A DNA stretch of 64,000 bases. Origin: Cristatella mucedo (lineage: Eukaryota; Bryozoa; Phylactolaemata; Cristatellidae). Position numbers and translations under genes: made by a program. Location: assembly GCA_009760855.2 (NCBI GenBank), contig WPIO01000020.1, positions 5,775,501 through 5,839,500 of the forward strand. The letters are read 5' to 3'. This document shows, piece by piece, positions 58,079 to 64,000 of this stretch (within the stretch, counting starts at the first letter, position 1; every line of letters begins with the position of its first letter). Below the pieces are notes generated by a model, which saw only the letters and a program-made list of their open reading frames with translations, was not told where the DNA came from and ran no database searches.

Positions 58079-60945
58079 GCTCAAAGTGCAATAAACCTCT
58101 GGCAATAAGCGACCTTATTTCTGAAAATGTGATCGACCTGCTCGCCCTAACTGAAACATGGCTAAAATTAATAAACTGCCCGACAATTAAAGAGGCAACT
58201 CCAACTGGTTTTTCATTGTTTCACACCCCTAGATCACTAAAAACTGGAGATGAAGTTGCTGTTATCGTGCACTCGAAATTCAACTTAAAGTCATCTTCAG
58301 AACCCTAAAAGCAATCATTTGAATCAAATGTCTTGGTCTCACCTAAAAACAAGCTACCGATAGTGGCAGTAGTCTATTGCCCATCAGGTACCAAATCCTC
58401 CTTTATCTCAGATTTCTCCGATCTCGATTCTGTATGCATGAAATTGATTCTTCCTCGTTATGGGGGATTGTAACGTTCGCTTTGATAACTTATCTGACAC
58501 CTTCATTACTGAATTTCATGCATTAACCGACTCATTGTCTCTCGTAGCTCATGTGCACGACCTACTCACACCTAGGGTCACACACTTTACCAGATTTTCT
58601 CATAAAACTGCACTTTGTCATCACCAATTATTCCCAAATCCTGCTTATCTGACCACATGCAGATCTCATTTAATCTACGGTGCATGACCCTCTCCTCCTT
58701 TAAAATAACCTGCGAATTGCTAAACCTCAAGACCCTTGACATCGATACTGTCCGTGCGAGGATATCTGCTTCGCCTCAGACGCTCAGTCCGCCCTCCAAT
58801 CTGTCATCATGGTAGATAACTACAACACGACACTAGCTGACAGGCTCGAAGAGTTTGCACCACTGACCAAGTGCACTGTGAGCTGTCGCCCAGACGGCCT
58901 GCGGTTTACCACAGACATTAAACTAGCCAGGTCAACTAAGCACAAGCTTGAAAAAGCATACAAATGATCAGGGCTAACTGGCCAACGACAGGCATACGAA
59001 GACTACTGTAGGCCGTACAAATCGATCCTAGCAAAGGCCAAGTCTATCTTCTATAAAATTATTGTTGAATCACAAATGCGCAATCTAAAAATGCTGATGG
59101 CGACGGTCAACCGTCTCCTCAACCGCTCCCGGATTAGTTCCTTACCTTATGATCCTTGTGGTGACCTAGCCAATTGCTTCTCTGGATTCTTTGTGCAGAA
59201 GATAGACGAGATCAGGGAGTTCTTCCCTGCGATGCCAACAGCTCCCCTAGACTGGTGTATTCCGATTCTTGGCTGCTCATTAATCTCTACATTTAAGCAG
59301 GTTACTAGTGATCTCATCCTAAAGTTCCTATTGCAATCAAAGAAGACAGCAGAACTTGAGCAACTACCATCGAGCCGCTATTTTGCCATTCCTATCTAAG
59401 ACACTGGAACTATTCGTGGCAGACCGTCTGCCCTTATAGATTGCAACCACAAAACCTTGCTAGAAAGTTCCAGTCAGGCTTTAGAGCTAATCACTCCACT
59501 GAGTAAGCATTGCTTAGGGTGTACAACGACTTCCTTGGGAATGCAGACATGGGTAGAGTGCCTCTACTTGTTTTGCCTGATTTTTCGGCAACTTTTGATA
59601 CTATCGATCATAAAAATTTTCTGGAGCGCCTCTTATCTCGCCTGGGCATCGCTGGCACTGCTCTGCAGTGGTTCAGGTTCTATCTCAGTGGGAGACTCCA
59701 GAGTATTGACGTGAATGGACAAAGATCATCTGAAGTACCTCTGAAATATGGAGTACGTCAGGGCTCCGTGTTAGGTCCCGTTCTTTTCACGGTTTATACT
59801 CTCCCTCTTGCTGATTTGATTGCCAAGCACAATCTAGGCTTTCACTTCTATGCAGATGACACTCATTTTTGCGTTTGCTTCGATTCCACACAGCCTTTGA
59901 GCACATCGAATTTTCTCAACTCACTTGTTGCTTGTAATGATGACATCCACACATGGACAGCTGCTAATTTTCTAAACATAAACGATGATAAAACTAACTT
60001 ACTTGTTATCAAAAAACCAAGTATGATTCAGAAATTGGAAAGGCTGATGCTCAAAATTGGCTCTGCCAGCATATCTCCTGGTGAATCAGATAGAAATCTA
60101 GGTGTCATGTTCCAAAGTGACCTCTCGTTTGATGACTACATCTGCTCCACAGTCAAATCTACCTACTTTCAGCTTCATAACATTGCTTAATATCGGGCTT
60201 GCTTAGATAAGGATACGATATCTAAATTGTTCCATGCATTTGTGACATTCCGACTTCTTTTCTGCAACTCGCTGCTTCCCGGCCTACCAGCACGTGCGAT
60301 CAGGTGCTTACATCTTGTGCAAAACTCTGCATGCAGCTAGGCTTGTCTGTCGTGAACGTCGCAGTTGCCACATCACACCTCTTCTCGCCAACCAGCACTG
60401 GCTACCAGCCAAGCAATGGGTCGACTTCCAAGTTTGGTCGCTCACTTTTAGGTCACTTCATTTTTTCGCTACAGCTTATCTCTCAGATCTACTCCCCCAC
60501 CAGGCCAAGCTTCGTGCCGCCCGCTTTAGGAATCCAACAGTTTACCACTACCTCGTACAAACCTCAAATCCTTTGGAGACCGTGCATATAGTCCGAATGC
60601 TCCCAAAGCCTGGAACTCCCTCCTGACTTGCGTCAGTACATCCCCTGACTTGACCCCAATTAAAAAAAACCTGAAAATGCACCTATTTAGGACAGCATTT
60701 AGTGGGTCTCTTTGGTTCCTTCTTAATGTGCTTATGTGTGCTGACACTGTGCATGCTACCCCTAGCCACACTTGCATGCTGAATCTGTGCATGTCATCCC
60801 CAACCACGTTGTTCATATTGTTCATCAAGCATTACATTACTGACGATTCAATCACGTTTCCTTTTGTAGCAAATTTAATGAGCCTAGAAAAAGATCGAGT
60901 TCTCTGAGGGCCCTTTACCAACTCCATTATTATTATTAATATATT
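58079..60945 (+). mobile_element. LINE-A, 5'-truncated, inserted in tail of preceding LINE-A
   Basis: This second LINE-A starts directly after the ATT tail of the preceding one. Endonuclease pieces LLALTETWLK and VSPKNKLPIVAVVY lie at 58085-58440, and the linker at 58800-59330. The reverse transcriptase frame at 59510-60190 includes LPDFSATFDTIDH, VRQGSVLGPVLF and YADDTHF. Thumb fragments, UTR, a degenerate hairpin and an ATT tail (60926-60945) follow. Many stops and indels are present. It is older in appearance than 25083-27475. Confidence 0.88.
59510..60190 (+). pseudogene. LINE-A reverse transcriptase palm fragment
   Basis: This 226-codon frame covers palm motif A (FSATFDTIDH, with the first Asp kept in PDFSATFD), RQGSVLGPVLF and YADDTHFCVCF, ending at a stop within the SAYFQLHNIA block. 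It sits inside the LINE-A copy 58079-60945, whose other parts are in different frames. Both YADD aspartates remain, but the protein is truncated. Confidence 0.85.
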
Positions 60946-61966
60946 ATTATTTGTATTTCAAATAACGGCTACTTGTTGAACGTGATCCGGCAAGGTAGAA
61001 AACCTAATGATTCCAAGCCAGATCATGCCTTGTCTTGACCATCCTCAGTAAGAAGAAGGGGCAAAACAGCATACAATGTAGAATTTCCTAACCCTATTGA
61101 CTCTGTCAAATCAAAGTGAAGGCCCAGTATATGCATAGGCTGCAAGTCGAACATCGAGCGACGGACAAAGCACCAGGCTTTAAAAATGACACTTAATCCG
61201 ATGCAAAAAAGGGGCTGAGGGTATCACTGTGGTCGGCTCGACAGTGTCTCGATATCTTATCCTGACGACCTGGGATGTCATGCCTCTGGCACCAGTTCTC
61301 TGCAGGCGGTGCAACCACGTTACTATTTCCCTAGGTGCAATCAATAACCGACCAGCATAGCGTATTCGAAGACAAAACCAATGCTGAGATCAGGTAATGG
61401 GTGATACTTCGGCCTTGTTGTAATTCTTACTTAGATAGAGCTACATAAGGAAAATGTGTGAGCTCTTCATAAGCAAGCTGATTGTGGTTGTTTCGTAAGC
61501 GGCCTCCATTTGAAAGTCAGTAGCCGAGCTCACAGTTAGTGCTCACAGTTGGTGGTCAAGGTCATTGCACTTACACCTGTTCTAAATATTGCTCCTGTCC
61601 TCAGACACCGGGTGGTCCTTTAACTTTCCGAGCCAGTCAAGCTTTATGCTTCATTAAGCCTTCTGGCTTGTTGACGTGGGTCCAGAGTCAACGTCCTACT
61701 GGAATTGAGCAGGTCTTAATCCCGTTTCTATAGCACCTAGGAATATGTGAGACCATACGATCAAGTCGCCTAGAACCAACGGTGCCACCTAGCAGCAGTG
61801 GCGTAAAGATTATAGTTCATGCTAAAAAAAAACTGTAGAAGTCTCTTTTAGGGGGCTTTGATCGAAGCTGAATACCTCAAACCCAGGCAGAGAAAGATTC
61901 AAGTGTAGGCTGTAGCAGACCCGGTTCGGCCCAAGCTCCATAAAACTTACAGACTAGATCCTAGCT

Positions 61967-64000
61967 CAGGGGTGTCCAACACGTGGCCCGCGGGCCACAA
62001 TCCGGCCCGCCGAGGAATTCTATGCGGCCCGCAACGTTATCCCCAAAATATTTGTCACTCCATGTTTTTCGTTAATTTTTAATCATTACAAACGGTGATA
62101 TAAGGCGCTGTGATGTACTTCACGCTCGCGTGAAGCGTATAGGTGTCCGAATGGCTATTTTCGCGTGAAGGTAGAAGAATCGATTATTTTGCTAGCCTTT
62201 ATGTGAACATTTTGGCGTGAAGGGGTAATAGATTTGTGCTACAGCGGCACCATTACGATCACATTTATAACGCTTCCGCAAGCGGAATCAACAGTTTCAC
62301 ACTGCGGATAGAAAAAAAAGCCGTTTCTCAGCTGCTGCTGCACGAACTGGAATCAGCCAGGTAGGTTTTTCAAAAAACGCGTATTTCTTAACTTACTTAA
62401 TAATACTAAGATATTGCTGTGATTAAATATAAATTAATCAATTTGCAACTGATTTTTTTTATTTCACATAGAAAAATGGCGGCGAATGTGAATACTAGCA
62501 AAAAACGAAAAATTGACGCAGAAGGAAGACTTTTCAAAGCATGTTGGCCTGTAGACTATTTTGTAATGGAACGCTTCGGTAGGATAATGTGACTAATATG
62601 CCAAGAAACAATTGCCGTTGCAAAGGAGTACAATGTTAAGCGACATTTTTCAACAAACCATTGCGACAGGTACAACAGCCTGACTGGTCAACTTCGAATT
62701 GATCGCGTGAACTCGTTGAAACAGAGCGTCATCGGACAGCAGTCATTGTTTACAGCAGTCAGCAACAAGTCTGAGGCTTCAACCAAAGTAAGTTTTGTAA
62801 TAGCTGAAGCCATAGCTAAGTGGGGGAAAGCATTTTCCGATGGTGAATTTGTTAAGGAATGCCTCAGGCTGTTTACTGATGTGGTCTGTCCAGAAAAGAA
62901 GTCAGAAGTAGAGAAAGTCAGTCTTTCTCATCAAACGGTTGCGAGAAGAGTTGACGAGCTCGCTTCCAACATAGAAGAAAGTCTCACTAAAAGACTTGCT
63001 GAATGCGAATTTTATTCTCTTGCGCTCGACCAAAGCACGGACAATAGCGATACGGCTCAACTGTCGGTGCTTGTACGCGGAGTAACAGGAAAGTTTGTCA
63101 TTATCGAAGAACTGTTGGATATATGTTCAATGAAAGGCACTACAACGGGAGGAATATTTTGGATCAGGTCAAGAGGGTCCTCACAAAATGCAATCTTCCT
63201 GAAACTAAATTGATTGGTTTAACCACAGACGGAGCCCCTTCAATGACAGGTAGACACAATGGATTTGTATCTTTAATGGTAAAATTAGTACCTCACAAAA
63301 TTGTCAGTCGTCACTGCATCATCCACCAAGAACAGCTATGTGCAAAGGTCTTGAGCATGCAACATGCAATGGACAATGTAGTTTCAACAGTCAATGTGAT
63401 TAGGTCTCGTGTGCTAAACCACAGATAATTTCAGGCTTTCCTTGAAGAGTTGGGATCAGATCATTGTGATGTTATTTATTTCTGCCAAGTCCGTTGGCTA
63501 AGTAGGGCAAATACGTTATCCAGGTTTTGGTCACTTCGGGACGAAATAAAAACATGTATGACGGAAAAGGAAAAAGATGTTGGCTTCCTCGATGACCAGC
63601 AGTGATTGAATGACTTGGCTTTTTTGGTGGACATGACCAAACATCTTTTAGATCTTAATGTCAAACTCCAAGGTAAGGATCAACTGGTACATAAGATGTA
63701 TGATTGTGTTTTCGCGTTTGTGCAAAAGCTGAAACTTTTCCGGAAACACTTAGATCAGAAGAAACTGTTACATTTCGCAACACTAGCAAAAAGATCGCCT
63801 GAAACGCTGGCTCATATGAAGTACTCCACTCTTGTTAGCAAACTTGTTGGTTAATTCAAAGAGAGGTTTCAGGATTTCCAACAACATGCGCATGACATGA
63901 ACATGAGTAGTAACCCATTTAACATCGATCCCTCTGATGCACCTGATGAATTTTAACTCGAACTAATCGACATTCATAATGACAGCAATTTAAAAACTGC
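61967..64000 (+). mobile_element. hAT DNA transposon (GTF2IRD2/Charlie-like), left part
   Basis: The left terminal inverted repeat starts CAGGGGTGTCCAAC at 61967, a classic hAT end, followed by a GGCCCGCGGGCC palindrome. The element begins exactly where homology between the two segmental duplications stops. The preceding 8 bases, TCCTAGCT (61959-61966), fit the hAT 8-base target-site duplication with its TA-centred consensus. The right end lies outside the window. The leader may hold an intron of 111 bases (CAG-GTAGGT donor at 62361, T-rich tract and CATAG acceptor at 62471) just before the ATG at 62476. Confidence 0.9.
62476..64000 (+). pseudogene. hAT transposase, degenerate
   Basis: The frame starts at ATG 62476 (MAANVNTSKKRK). 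A BED-like zinc finger follows, in which the first cysteine codon is a TGA stop (62590-62592) before LICQETIAVAKEYNVKRHFS. The catalytic region has LALDQSTDNSDTAQLSVLVRG (first Asp) and, after a frameshift near 63150, LTTDGAPSMTGRHNGF (second Asp) and HCIIHQEQLCAK. Further stops lie at 63425, 63603, 63852 and 63954. The catalytic Glu and C-terminal dimerisation domain are beyond the window. The sequence closely follows the GTF2IRD2-type transposase family. It would excise and reinsert hAT DNA but cannot be translated whole. Confidence 0.9.

Larger units (their letters stand above)
49833..61966 (+). repeat. Segmental duplication, copy 2
   Basis: This is the counterpart of 424-9690. It lacks the two LINE-A insertions of copy 1 (empty sites near 51138 and 53938). 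It has gained the LINE-A pair at 56345-60945, and the hAT element begins at its end. The receptor-like gene here is broken. The alignable stretch ends in CAGACTAGATCCTAGCT, against CAGACCAGATGTTCGCTAGCT in copy 1. Confidence 0.85.

Noticed and set aside
1-64000. CRISPR array, prokaryotic operons, LTR retrotransposons
   Set aside because: The short tandem arrays are microsatellites without spacers. No ribosome-binding-site-led gene runs, LTR pairs, gag/protease or integrase motifs were seen.

Overview
The window looks like repeat-rich, gene-poor nuclear DNA from an invertebrate animal. It has no bacterial-type operons. It does have non-LTR retrotransposons (LINEs) of at least three families, tRNA-derived SINEs, a hAT DNA transposon, many di- to octanucleotide microsatellites, splice-site and AATAAA signals, and one type I membrane-receptor-like gene. 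The lineage cannot be fixed from the sequence alone.

The main architecture is an ancient segmental duplication. Copy 1 spans about 424-9690 and copy 2 about 49833-61966. Their similarity is roughly 75-80% by eye, and their order and orientation match. Copy 1 carries an apparently intact receptor-like gene (3690-5093) with one membrane span and an ITAM-like cytoplasmic tail. Copy 2 carries the same gene in broken form (51592-53060). A third, short relic of the family lies at 22068-22312. Since duplication the copies have gained different insertions. Copy 1 has two LINE-A insertions (1731-3240 and 5950-6698). Copy 2 has a head-to-tail LINE-A pair (56345-60945) and a hAT element at its far end (61967 onward). 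Each copy therefore gives the empty site for the other's insertions.

LINE-A (CR1/L2-like, one APE-endonuclease/reverse-transcriptase ORF, 3' hairpin, ATT-repeat tail, about 3.55 kb at full length) is the dominant family, with copies from nearly identical to badly decayed. The most complete copy, 42413-45970 on the minus strand, sits inside a CTGTCTCT microsatellite. LINE-B is a related family on the minus strand at 24203-25082, 30163-31840 and 36537-38170. A 5'-truncated R2/NeSL-type LINE with a restriction-like endonuclease domain lies at 38600-39909 (minus).

Two SINE families are present. SINE-1 occurs at about 28.2, 31.2 and 32.2 kb. SINE-2 occurs at about 10.9, 34.2, 40.2 and 48.2 kb. 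The 3' part of SINE-2 resembles the LINE-A 3' hairpin, and every copy ends at a microsatellite. A diverged 1.2 kb repeat pair (34219-35434 and 40181-41461) includes two of these SINE-2 copies. The stretches 11.7-14.6, 16.5-20.9, 22.6-24.2 and 46.3-49.5 kb hold little that can be recognised.
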